A stretch of 30,209 bases of DNA from RGIG9060 sp036307825. Its GTDB lineage: Bacteria; Spirochaetota; Spirochaetia; Treponematales; Treponemataceae. Of this stretch, positions 22,762 through 29,749 are shown one piece after another. Within the stretch, counting starts at the first letter, position 1, and the number at the start of each line of letters is the position of its first letter. Location: assembly GCA_036307825.1 (NCBI GenBank), contig JAXJWW010000068.1, positions 1-30,209 of the forward strand. The letters run 5' to 3'. Below the pieces are notes generated by a model. It did not search any database, was not told the origin of the DNA, and saw only the letters and a program-made list of their open reading frames with translations. Made by a program: the position numbers and the translations under genes.

Positions 22762-23843
22762 TTTTTGATGAGGATACGAGCGTAAGGAGGAATTAAAAAA
22801 TCACTATTATCACTTGTGTAAAAAACAGAACCAATAGGTTTTTCTTTCTGACTCAAAGTTAATACACAATTAATTGCACCTCCATTTACAATTTTTCCAT
22901 TTTTAGTATGTTTCTTTGGATTTTGATATTCTTTATTTGGGGTAAAATTATCTCTAGAATTTCCCAATGCCACAATTTCAAATTGTTCTGGATTATATTT
23001 GTCTAGAAAAGTAATTGGAACTCCCATTATTCCGTCATAGTCCATTGGAATATCTGTTGTTTTATCAACATTTATAGCATCATAGTTATCATATTTTGGA
23101 TATTCTTCTGGAGTGTAAGTTTTATACAAAAATAATTCTTCATTTCGTTTTTTGTGATTTAAATTTGTTAGCCAAAGACAGTTGTTTGTGGCAACAATAC
23201 GCTGTCCTTTTTCGTTAATTCCCGCTTCTGTTCCGTACAATTCGTATTTTTCTGGAACTATAAATCCCGAAATCCACCTACCCATTCCTGTTCCTAACCA
23301 AACTCTATTTTCTTTTATCAAAGTAAAAATTTCTTTGTAAGTTATACAATTTATATTCCCAATAATTAAAAACTTTTTATCGTATTCAATTAGTTGAGCA
23401 ACATATTCACGAAATAAACTGAAAGGTGGATTTGTTACCACAATATCTGACTGTTTTAAAAGTTCTATACATTCTTTGCTTCTAAAGTCCCCATCGCCTT
23501 TTAAGTGTTTAACTTCAACCGTAGAAAAATCGGTACAAGTTTCGTCGTTAGGATTTCCGTAATAATCAAGCCAAACTGCCTTTTCGGAAGAATTTTGACT
23601 AAATAAATCCACATCCTGATTTTTGTAACAAGTCGTAATAAGACGCTTTATTCCCCATTCATTAAATTTCAACGCAAAAAATCTAAAAAAATTAGAAACT
23701 CGCGGATCATCACAATTACACAAAACAGTTTTTCCTTTGAAATGTTCTTTGTAGTGACTTAATTCTTTTTCAATATCACAAAGTTGTGTATAAAATTCGT
23801 CATTTTTGTTTTTCTTCGCTGATTTTAATGTTTCGTTTGCCAT
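22749..23843 (-). CDS. EcoRI-type adenine-specific DNA methyltransferase
   Basis: This 364-residue protein is of the M.EcoRI family (N6-adenine methyltransferase; EcoRI_methylase domain). Diagnostic blocks are KNDEFYTQLCDIEKEL near the N-terminus, LCNCDDPRVSNFFRFF, and the catalytic motif IV TNPPF (N138-P139-P140-F141). Blocks such as GNINCITYKE and GTEAGINEKGQR continue the family pattern. Length is near that of M.EcoRI (326) plus a short tail. AAAGGGA lies 11 nt before the ATG. No EcoRI-like endonuclease gene is adjacent; a DUF262-HNH protein follows on the same strand and an XRE regulator is divergent. The last residues (KKNR) and the stop are encoded by the 31-nt hairpin repeat. Confidence 0.88.
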   Translation of the reverse strand: MANETLKSAKKNKNDEFYTQLCDIEKELSHYKEHFKGKTVLCNCDDPRVSNFFRFFALKFNEWGIKRLITTCYKNQDVDLFSQNSSEKAVWLDYYGNPNDETCTDFSTVEVKHLKGDGDFRSKECIELLKQSDIVVTNPPFSLFREYVAQLIEYDKKFLIIGNINCITYKEIFTLIKENRVWLGTGMGRWISGFIVPEKYELYGTEAGINEKGQRIVATNNCLWLTNLNHKKRNEELFLYKTYTPEEYPKYDNYDAINVDKTTDIPMDYDGIMGVPITFLDKYNPEQFEIVALGNSRDNFTPNKEYQNPKKHTKNGKIVNGGAINCVLTLSQKEKPIGSVFYTSDNSDFLIPPYARILIKKKNR

Positions 23844-23891
23844 TTACTAAAGTTCCCTTTTTCTAAACTATTACCTATTTTTATCTTATAA

Positions 23892-23937
23892 TTAAACTAT
23901 AATTTAGTATATCACAAAAATTAAACTTTGGTTTAGT
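23892..23937. promoter_or_regulatory. Paired operator-like repeats between methyltransferase and regulator
   Basis: TTAAACTATAATTTAGT (23892-23908) and TTAAACTTTGGTTTAGT (23921-23937) agree at 14 of 17 positions and start 29 nt apart, close to three helical turns. Further half-sites TAAACTAT (23864-23871) and ACTAAAGTT lie nearer the methyltransferase. They are probable binding sites for the XRE protein encoded next to them. Confidence 0.55.
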
Positions 23938-23957
23938 TTTTAAGGAAAAATTATACA
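23928..23957 (+). promoter_or_regulatory. Possible promoter of the XRE regulator
   Basis: -35 TTGGTT (23928-23933) and -10 TATACA (23952-23957) are 18 nt apart. The -35 lies inside the second operator-like repeat, which would allow autorepression. The boxes are weak matches. Confidence 0.4.
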
Positions 23958-23978
23958 ATTTTCAAAATAATTTTTGGT

Positions 23979-24302
23979 ATGGAATCTTTTTGGAATCGTG
24001 TAGATAATGAATTAGAATTTCTTGGAAAAAATAGAACATATTTAGCAAATAAATGTGGCTTCACAGTTGCAAATATAGGGAAAGGTATAAAATTAGGAAG
24101 CACTCCTTCTGCCGAAACTGCTGTAAAAATTGCACAAGTTTTAGGTGTTAGCGTAGAATATTTGGTAAATGGAGTTGATTCATCATTTCCAAAAACATTA
24201 AAGCCAGAAGTTGCAGAAATTGTAGAAGAAATAAATCATTTAGAAAAAGAAGATTTAGAAGCAATAAAATACATTATTAAAATGCGAAAAGCTATAAAAT
24301 AA
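23979..24302 (+). CDS. XRE-family transcriptional regulator
   Basis: This is a 107-residue DNA-binding protein with a Cro/CI-type helix-turn-helix at about residues 15-68 (RTYLANKCGFTVANIGKGIK, then SAETAVKIAQVLGVSVEYLVNG). A short helical tail rich in Glu and Lys (VAEIVEEINHLEKEDLEAIK) is likely used for dimerisation. It is transcribed away from the methyltransferase gene. Two 17-nt operator-like repeats lie in the shared 135-nt intergenic region, so it probably controls both itself and the methyltransferase, like the controller (C) proteins of restriction-modification systems. It has no clear Shine-Dalgarno. A terminator follows at 24389-24430. Confidence 0.88.
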   Translation: MESFWNRVDNELEFLGKNRTYLANKCGFTVANIGKGIKLGSTPSAETAVKIAQVLGVSVEYLVNGVDSSFPKTLKPEVAEIVEEINHLEKEDLEAIKYIIKMRKAIK

Positions 24303-24388
24303 TCACTTGCAAAAAGTGGCAAGTAGATGTATTTTAGAAGAAAAGGAAGTGTCCAAATTCAACTTGGTCATCTCCACATTTAAGGTTA

Positions 24389-24430
24389 AAAACCGCCAGA
24401 TGTTTCGAGGACAATGGCGGTTTTATTTTT
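24389..24430 (+). terminator. Rho-independent terminator after the XRE gene
   Basis: AAAACCGCCA (24389-24398) pairs perfectly with TGGCGGTTTT (24415-24424), followed by ATTTTT. The stretch 24303-24388 before it has a small inverted repeat (ACTTGC / GCAAGT) just after the stop and no supported gene. Confidence 0.85.
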
Positions 24431-24482
24431 CTCAGTTACATTTTTAAGTAAGAGAACAATGCTATAACTGTACTAATTTTCA

Positions 24483-24511
24483 TTGAAAACACAAATTACC
24501 TATGATATAAT
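24483..24511 (+). promoter_or_regulatory. Sigma70-like promoter of the NlpC/P60 lipoprotein gene
   Basis: -35 TTGAAA (24483-24488) and a perfect -10 TATAAT (24506-24511) are 17 nt apart. The expected start is near 24518, giving a ~23-nt leader that holds GGAGAG before the TTG start. Confidence 0.75.
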
Positions 24512-24540
24512 TATATATATTTTTTATGGAGAGAACCAAA

Positions 24541-25137
24541 TTGAAAAAATATTTCATTGTTTTGTTTTTAATAATCACTTCTCTTTTATTTTTTTCTTGT
24601 GATTTTATTTTTATAGTAGATGATATTATTGATATTTTACAAAACGAAGAAACTTCAGATAATTCCTCTGAAAATTCAGATTATAAAACTACGGTTTCGG
24701 ATAAAATTCCAACATCTATAAAAGAACGAGTTGTATACTACGCAACTTTATACAGAGATTCTGATACAGAATATAAATATGGAGGACAAGATCCATTGCG
24801 TTCAATAAAAGTCGATTGTTCTGGTCTAATTATTCGATGCTACCAATATGCACTTGAAGGAACAGAATACGAATTGTTAAGAAACGATATGTCAAGTTCT
24901 TACATTTACGAATCTGCAAGTAACTATGTAACTGAACCAGAACCAGGAGATTTAGTTTTTATGGGAGATGCAAATTCTTCAAAAATAAATCATATTGGAA
25001 TTTTTACAAAAAAGATTGGAAACACAATTTATTTTATTGACTCAACAGAATATGCTCATGGAGTTTCAGAACGCTCTTACGATATTAATAATTCAAAAAT
25101 AAAATCTTTTGGTGAAATGAAACTAAAATTAAAGTAA
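24541..25137 (+). CDS. NlpC/P60-family lipoprotein (putative peptidoglycan hydrolase)
   Basis: This is a putative cell-wall endopeptidase anchored as a lipoprotein. The frame may start at ATG 24526, but the TTG at 24541 is preferred because GGAGAG sits 7 nt before it and nothing precedes the ATG. From the TTG the protein has 198 residues: a signal peptide ending in the lipobox LFFSC (Cys20), an acidic linker, and an NlpC/P60 domain from about residue 58. The catalytic Cys93 is in VDCSGLIIRCYQYAL and His151 is in INHIGIF; the third polar residue is probably in YFIDSTEY. Such enzymes usually cut D-Glu-diaminopimelate or ornithine cross-peptides. It belongs to the accessory island and has its own promoter. 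Confidence 0.87.
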   Translation: MKKYFIVLFLIITSLLFFSCDFIFIVDDIIDILQNEETSDNSSENSDYKTTVSDKIPTSIKERVVYYATLYRDSDTEYKYGGQDPLRSIKVDCSGLIIRCYQYALEGTEYELLRNDMSSSYIYESASNYVTEPEPGDLVFMGDANSSKINHIGIFTKKIGNTIYFIDSTEYAHGVSERSYDINNSKIKSFGEMKLKLK

Positions 25138-25260
25138 AAGAAATTTATAACAATTTATTTTAATTCCCTAGATTCATTTAAGTTAAACAAAAACAAAATT
25201 CCTTACGAATTATATTTGTGTAATATTTTTATTATTGTATTTTCAATTTATCAAAATCTA

Positions 25261-25269
25261 TGATACAAT
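25261..25269 (+). promoter_or_regulatory. Extended -10 promoter of the barnase-like gene
   Basis: TGATACAAT (25261-25269) is an extended -10 box (TG-N-TACAAT). A -35 is weak (TTTCAA at 25241-25246, 17 nt upstream). GGAG before the ATG at 25288 completes the start region. The preceding 120 nt hold no gene that I can support. Confidence 0.5.
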
Positions 25270-25287
25270 GTTCTAGTTGGAGAAATT

Positions 25288-25866
25288 ATGTTAAAAAATA
25301 AACTTAAAGCAATTATTCCTAGCCTTGTAGTAATTCTAGGTGCAATTTTTGGTATCAATTTAGGAATTAATAATCAAGATGTAAATTTACAAGAAAGTAA
25401 TGTAGAAGCTATTGTTCAAGAAATTTCAGAAATACAAAATGAAGAAATTTCTGATCAAAATTTAAATGAACAAAAAGACAACTTTTCTACTGAAAAAACG
25501 CAACATTCAAAAAATAATATTTTAGAAGAAAACAAATATTATTATTCTAAAGATGATGTTGCATTGTATATACACACTTATAATAGACTTCCAAAAAATT
25601 TTATTACAAAAAAAGAAGCTCGTTCCCTTGGTTGGGAAGGCGGTAGTGTTGAAAAATTTGTACAAGGAAAATGTATTGGAGGTGATAGATTTTACAACAA
25701 TGAAGAAATTCTACCTGTAAAATCTGGAAGAACTTACACAGAATGCGACATTGATACTTTAGGAAAAAACTCTAGAGGAGCTAAACGAATAGTTTTTTCA
25801 AATGACGGTCTGATTTTTTACACAGAAAATCATTATGAAACTTTTGAAGAAATAAATTTTGAATAA
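25288..25866 (+). CDS. Barnase-family ribonuclease with N-terminal membrane or export segment
   Basis: This 192-residue protein is a guanyl-type ribonuclease related to Bacillus barnase. Residues 1-26 contain a hydrophobic segment (AIIPSLVVILGAIFGINLG) that could be a signal peptide or membrane anchor. Residues 30-80 are an acidic, Asn/Gln-rich linker. The barnase domain starts at about residue 84 (YYYSKDDVALYIHTYNRLP). By alignment with barnase from memory, the catalytic set is complete: K108 (FITKKEA), E152 (TYTECDID), R163 and R167 (AKRIVF) and H182 (ENHYETF). The family block WEGGSVEKFVQGKCIGGDRF is present. It is followed 16 nt later by a barstar-type inhibitor, so the pair forms a toxin and immunity module. 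Export, and whether targets are other cells, is inference. Confidence 0.9.
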   Translation: MLKNKLKAIIPSLVVILGAIFGINLGINNQDVNLQESNVEAIVQEISEIQNEEISDQNLNEQKDNFSTEKTQHSKNNILEENKYYYSKDDVALYIHTYNRLPKNFITKKEARSLGWEGGSVEKFVQGKCIGGDRFYNNEEILPVKSGRTYTECDIDTLGKNSRGAKRIVFSNDGLIFYTENHYETFEEINFE

Positions 25867-25882
25867 AAGGATTTTATAAAAA

Positions 25883-26143
25883 ATGAAAAAAATTAGTTTA
25901 CGCTTTGTTTTTTCTGAAAAAGGTTTTCACAAAAAAATTTCTAAAAAATTAAAATTTCCAAAATACTACGGAAATAATTTAGATGCTCTTTTTGATATTC
26001 TAACAGAATTTACTTTTACAAAAATTGTTTTTATAAATTACAAAAATTTTGAAAAAAAAGTTCCTAACTTTGTAAGAAAATTAAAAACACTAAATGAAAA
26101 TTTAATTTCTGAAGGAAGTTCAAATATTATTGAGTTTATGTAA
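25883..26143 (+). CDS. Barstar-family ribonuclease inhibitor
   Basis: This 86-residue protein belongs to the barstar family, which blocks barnase by plugging its active site. The core motif KFPKYYGNNLDALFDILTEF matches barstar's PEYYGENLDALWDCLT. The inhibitory aspartates correspond to D34 and D38, and the tyrosines to Y28/Y29. An acidic residue near E72 may match barstar E76. It has no signal peptide and should remain in the cytoplasm, protecting the producer from its own RNase before export. AAAGG lies about 12 nt before the ATG. It is co-transcribed with the RNase gene. Its stop is only 12 nt from the convergent metallo-beta-lactamase gene, with no hairpin between them. Confidence 0.9.
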   Translation: MKKISLRFVFSEKGFHKKISKKLKFPKYYGNNLDALFDILTEFTFTKIVFINYKNFEKKVPNFVRKLKTLNENLISEGSSNIIEFM

Positions 26144-26155
26144 TTTCAAACAAAC

Positions 26156-26974
26156 TTATCTTTCACACAATATTTCTAATTTTTTTCCGTCGGAAGAAAT
26201 GATAATGTCGCCGTTTAAATCGGTTCTAAAAACTTTAGTTTGAGCATCTTCAAGTTTACTTAAAACGCTTTCGCTTGGATGATTGTAAGGATTATTTTTT
26301 CCAACTGAAATTACTGCAACTTGAGGTAAAACAGAACGCAAAAGTCGATAACTTGTGGCGTTTTCGCTTCCGTGGTGAGCAACTTTCAAAACTGTGCATT
26401 GTGGAATTAAATCCAAATCAAGCAAACTGCGTTCTTCGTCAAATTCCATATCGCCTGTAAACAAAAATGAAATTTCATCATAAACTAAATGCAAAACTAA
26501 AGAATTGTTATTCATTTTGTCATCATAAAAAATTGGAGCAAGAACTTTGATTTTTGCATTTCCTAAAAAAAGTTCACTTCCCGCTTTTAAAATTTCAACT
26601 TGAAGATTTTGCTTTTCTGTGTTTTTTACAAAATCATAAAACGCTTTGCTATCGTATTCTGAAAAAGAAGAAAATACCTGATTTGCCTTTGCAAAATTTA
26701 AAGCACCAGAAAGTCCGCCAACATGGTCTTCGTGAGGATGAGAATTTATCACATATTTTAAATTTGTAATTTCATATTTTTTTAGATAAGAATAAATTAA
26801 AGAAGAATCTGCTTTGTTTCCGCCGTCAAGCAAAAGATTTTCGCCATCGCATTGAATTAAAATTGAATCAGCCTGACCTACATCAATAAAATGAACTTTA
26901 AGTTCTGCAAAAATATGAGTTGTAAAAAAACATAATGCTAAAATACAAAAAATTTTTTGTAAATTATTTTTCAT
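26156..26974 (-). CDS. Exported metallo-beta-lactamase-fold hydrolase (ComEC C-domain type)
   Basis: This 272-residue protein has a signal peptide (MKNNLQKIFCILALCFFTTH then IFA) and a single metallo-beta-lactamase domain like the extracytoplasmic C-terminal domain of ComEC/Rec2. The metal motif is SHPHEDH (H79, H81, D83, H84), followed by LFTGDMEFDEE and the distal VAHHGSENAT. The opening VHFIDVGQADSILIQ is diagnostic of this subgroup. The substrate is not certain; ComEC-related proteins are associated with DNA or phosphodiester cleavage. AGGAG precedes the ATG. It lies 23 nt after yigZ on the same strand and is last of a three-gene operon. No ComEC channel domain is present, so a role in DNA uptake cannot be assumed. 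Confidence 0.88.
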   Translation of the reverse strand: MKNNLQKIFCILALCFFTTHIFAELKVHFIDVGQADSILIQCDGENLLLDGGNKADSSLIYSYLKKYEITNLKYVINSHPHEDHVGGLSGALNFAKANQVFSSFSEYDSKAFYDFVKNTEKQNLQVEILKAGSELFLGNAKIKVLAPIFYDDKMNNNSLVLHLVYDEISFLFTGDMEFDEERSLLDLDLIPQCTVLKVAHHGSENATSYRLLRSVLPQVAVISVGKNNPYNHPSESVLSKLEDAQTKVFRTDLNGDIIISSDGKKLEILCER

Positions 26975-26997
26975 AATAAAATCTCCTAAAAAAAAAT

Positions 26998-27591
26998 TTA
27001 TAAGCTTTCAACTTTTATTCTTGCATTACTTATTTCTTCAATTTCTTTTTTGAAATTAGAAAATTCTTCAGCGTAAATAATTCCAAAAATTGTAATATTT
27101 TCTGTAAATTCTTCTTGTAAATTTTCAATATGATAATGATTAAAATGATATTTTATTTTTTCATACATATCGTAAGGCAAAGAAAATTTAAATTCAGTTT
27201 TTTCAATTAGTGGCTCAAACTTTGTAATTTCTAAAACTGCCTTTGCAGAATCTGAATAGGCTTTTACCAAACCGCCAGTTCCAAGCAAAGTTCCACCAAA
27301 ATATCTTGTTACAGTTAACATAATATTTGTACAGCCACTTCCTTTTAGAACATCTAGAACAGGACGACCGGCTGTTCCAGAAGGTTCACCATCATCAGAC
27401 ATTCCAAGAACTTCACAATTTTTTCCGATTACAAAAGCGTGAACTACATGAGTTGAATCAAAATATTTTTGCTTTTGTTCTTTTAAAAGTTCTCTGGCTT
27501 GACTTTGAGTTTGAACAGGAAAAACTTCTGCAATAAATCTAGAATGTTTAATTACAATTTCAGTTTGAAAATGTTCTAAAATACAATTCAT
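26998..27591 (-). CDS. yigZ: YigZ/IMPACT-family protein
   Basis: This 197-residue cytoplasmic protein is of the YigZ (UPF0029/IMPACT) family. The family signature is complete: MSDDGEPSGTAGRPVLDVLK (residues 64-83) and TRYFGGTLLGTGGLVKAYSD (residues 95-114). The C-terminal part is a ferredoxin-like DUF1949 domain. The biochemical function is unsettled; eukaryotic IMPACT affects translation control through GCN2, and bacterial members may bind nucleic acid. The ATG overlaps the stop of the upstream membrane protein by 4 nt (ATGA), so translation is probably coupled. Nothing unusual is seen. Confidence 0.93.
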   Translation of the reverse strand: MNCILEHFQTEIVIKHSRFIAEVFPVQTQSQARELLKEQKQKYFDSTHVVHAFVIGKNCEVLGMSDDGEPSGTAGRPVLDVLKGSGCTNIMLTVTRYFGGTLLGTGGLVKAYSDSAKAVLEITKFEPLIEKTEFKFSLPYDMYEKIKYHFNHYHIENLQEEFTENITIFGIIYAEEFSNFKKEIEEISNARIKVESL

Positions 27592-28580
27592 TCTTCACCT
27601 TCACTTTCTTGAATTTCTGTAGCGTTGTCTTCTTCCGAATTTTCCTTTGATAAAATTTCTTCTTCTGGATTTTCTTCTGAAATTTCACTTTCTATAATTT
27701 CCGCTTCAAAATTTTCTGGCAAAAGAATGATGTTTGAAGTTTCAGTTTTTGGAACAAAACATTTGTAACAATAAAAAGCGCTAATTGCAAAAAAGGCAGA
27801 TACTAATAACAAGCCTAAAACAAATGATAAAAGTGAACTGATTATACTGATTTTCAAAACAATAACTAAAATAATCGCACCAATTAAAATCAGTAAAATC
27901 CATCGACAAGTCATAAAACAAACAAAGATAAATTCAAAAATTGATTTGATGCAAGATTTTACAGAATCTTTAATAATTCTAAAAACAGAAAAATTTGGAT
28001 TTTCATACATTTTAAAAGGTATGAAAGAAGTTATCAAATGAAAAAGTAAAACTAAAATTACGCAAAATATTGTGCTAAGTAAAAATCCAAAAGAAAGTCC
28101 TTTAGAAAAAACTTGCTTAAAATATTCAATATTAGTTGATTCAGTTTGCAAAGTTTGAAAATCTAAAAGTGCTGTAAAAAATTCAACATCCTGACTTGCA
28201 TCACCTAAAAACATATAGGGAATAAAACTAATATAAATTAAAATGAAATAGGAAATAATTTGAAAAATACAAACAAGTGAAATTCGTTTTACATCTTTGA
28301 AAAAATAAAAAAGATGTCCTAAGATTGCGTTTTCTTTTTTGTACAATAAATAAATTAAAAGTTGCAATCCAAAAGTTAAACATGTATTTACAACCAACAA
28401 TGCAAGTAAAGCAACAAATGGCAAAATTAAAGTTTTTGAAGTTAAAATTATTATAAAACTACAAATTATATTTGCAAAACCTATAACAAAACTTGAAAAC
28501 AAAAAAGCAAACAAGGATTTAAAAAGATTTTGCTTAAAAGAAAAAATTGCTGAATTGTAAATAGAATTTAAGTTTTTCAT
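27588..28580 (-). CDS. Polytopic membrane protein with acidic tail, unknown function
   Basis: I do not recognise the family of this ~330-residue protein. About six membrane segments are visible: near residues 20-45, 52-78, 98-120, 160-185, 215-240 and 245-270. The last ~45 residues are strongly acidic and Glu-rich (EAEIIESEISEENPEEE, then ENSEEDNATEIQESEGEE), with no membrane segment. The frame could start at a GTG at 28593-28595. The ATG at 28578-28580 is preferred because a -10 box overlaps the GTG. The arrangement resembles 'glycerophosphoryl diester phosphodiesterase membrane domain'/DUF975-type membrane proteins only loosely. It heads the operon with yigZ and the metallo-beta-lactamase protein. 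Confidence 0.75.
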   Translation of the reverse strand: MKNLNSIYNSAIFSFKQNLFKSLFAFLFSSFVIGFANIICSFIIILTSKTLILPFVALLALLVVNTCLTFGLQLLIYLLYKKENAILGHLFYFFKDVKRISLVCIFQIISYFILIYISFIPYMFLGDASQDVEFFTALLDFQTLQTESTNIEYFKQVFSKGLSFGFLLSTIFCVILVLLFHLITSFIPFKMYENPNFSVFRIIKDSVKSCIKSIFEFIFVCFMTCRWILLILIGAIILVIVLKISIISSLLSFVLGLLLVSAFFAISAFYCYKCFVPKTETSNIILLPENFEAEIIESEISEENPEEEILSKENSEEDNATEIQESEGEE

Positions 28581-28586
28581 TTTATC

Positions 28587-28592
28587 AGTATA
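28587..28592 (-). promoter_or_regulatory. -10 box directly before the membrane-protein start
   Basis: TATACT on the minus strand is separated from the ATG at 28580 by exactly 6 nt (GATAAA), so a transcript would begin at the start codon. No good -35 was found at the usual distance, and no Shine-Dalgarno is present. Confidence 0.35.
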
Positions 28593-28627
28593 CACTAAAT
28601 AAAAAATTTATGATAGGATTTAGTGCT

Positions 28628-29749
28628 ATGAGTGGAAATTCTTTTGGAAAAATTTTTAAAATCACAACTTTTGGCGAAAGTCACGGAGAAGCCTTGGGCG
28701 TTATAATCGACGGTTGCCCAAGTGGAATTGAAATTGATTTAGAACGCTTACAAAGCGCCCTTGATAGAAGAAAGCCCGGACAAACTTCTCCTAACGGAAA
28801 ATTAAGTTCTTCAGTAACTTCTCGAAAAGAACCAGACAAAGCAGAAATTTTAAGTGGAGTTTTTGAAGGGGTTTCTACAGGTTGTCCAATTGCAATCGCT
28901 GTAAAAAACACAAGCCAAAAATCTGGTGATTATTCAAATATCATGGATAAATTCCGTCCGGGACACGCAGATTTCACTTTTTATCAAAAATACGGAATTA
29001 GAGATTATCGCGGTGGTGGTCGTTCTTCTGGTAGAGAAACTTTAGCGCGAGTTGCTGGTGGCGAAATTGCCAGAATGGTTTTAGAAAATTATCTTCCCTC
29101 AATAAAAATTACAGCAAGTACAGTTGAAGTTGCAGGAATAAAAGCAACTGAATACGACGAATCACAAATAGAAAAAAATTCAGTTCGCTGTGCAGATGAA
29201 AAATCCGCAATCCTTATGGAAGAAAAAATCAGTCAGTTTAGAAAAGAAGGCGAATCCTGTGGCGGAATTGTAGAATGCAAAATTTCTGGAATGATTGCAG
29301 GCCTTGGAGAACCAGTTTTTGACAAACTCGATGCCGAACTTGCCAAAGCAATGCTTTCTATCGGGGCTGTAAAAGGAATTGAATTTGGAAGTGGTTTTGA
29401 AAGTGCAAGAATGACAGGAAGTTCTTGGAACGATAATATGAGAATCGAAGATGGAAAACCAAGTTTTGAAACTAATCACGCAGGAGGAATCCTTGGTGGA
29501 ATTTCAAATGGTAACGACATCATTTTTAGAATTGCAATAAAACCTGTTCCAAGTATTTTTAAGAAACAAAACACTATCGATATTTTTGATAATGAAACTG
29601 AAATTCTTATTGAAGGTCGCCACGACATTTGTCTTTGTCCAAGAATTATTCCTGTGGTAGAAGCCATGAGTGCAATAACTTTACTAGATTTATTTTTACA
29701 AAATAAATGTTCAAATTTTTACAAAGAAGAAGGAATTAGCAAATTATGA
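28628..29749 (+). CDS. aroC: Chorismate synthase
   Basis: This enzyme converts EPSP to chorismate, the last step of the shikimate pathway, using reduced FMN. The 373-residue protein shows the three family signatures: GESHGEALGVIIDGCPSGI near the N-terminus, the RPGHADFTFYQKYGIRDYRGGG-type block (RPGHADFTF and YRGGGRSSGRET), and RHDICLCPRIIPVVEAM near the end. The frame is open from an ATG at 28610. The ATG at 28628 is chosen because AGGAT precedes it by 8 nt and MSGNSFGKIFKITTFGESHG is the usual start of AroC. It overlaps the downstream carboxypeptidase gene by 4 nt (ATGA). Confidence 0.96.
   Translation: MSGNSFGKIFKITTFGESHGEALGVIIDGCPSGIEIDLERLQSALDRRKPGQTSPNGKLSSSVTSRKEPDKAEILSGVFEGVSTGCPIAIAVKNTSQKSGDYSNIMDKFRPGHADFTFYQKYGIRDYRGGGRSSGRETLARVAGGEIARMVLENYLPSIKITASTVEVAGIKATEYDESQIEKNSVRCADEKSAILMEEKISQFRKEGESCGGIVECKISGMIAGLGEPVFDKLDAELAKAMLSIGAVKGIEFGSGFESARMTGSSWNDNMRIEDGKPSFETNHAGGILGGISNGNDIIFRIAIKPVPSIFKKQNTIDIFDNETEILIEGRHDICLCPRIIPVVEAMSAITLLDLFLQNKCSNFYKEEGISKL

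Noticed and set aside
24340..24388. Possible transposon remnant (the stretch after the XRE gene with CCAAATTCAACTTGG)
   Set aside because: Only a 4-nt inverted pairing is present, and no transposase fragment or terminal repeat could be supported.
26144..26155. Terminator between the convergent barstar and metallo-beta-lactamase genes
   Set aside because: Twelve nt without any inverted repeat; the surrounding coding ends show no stable hairpin with a T run.
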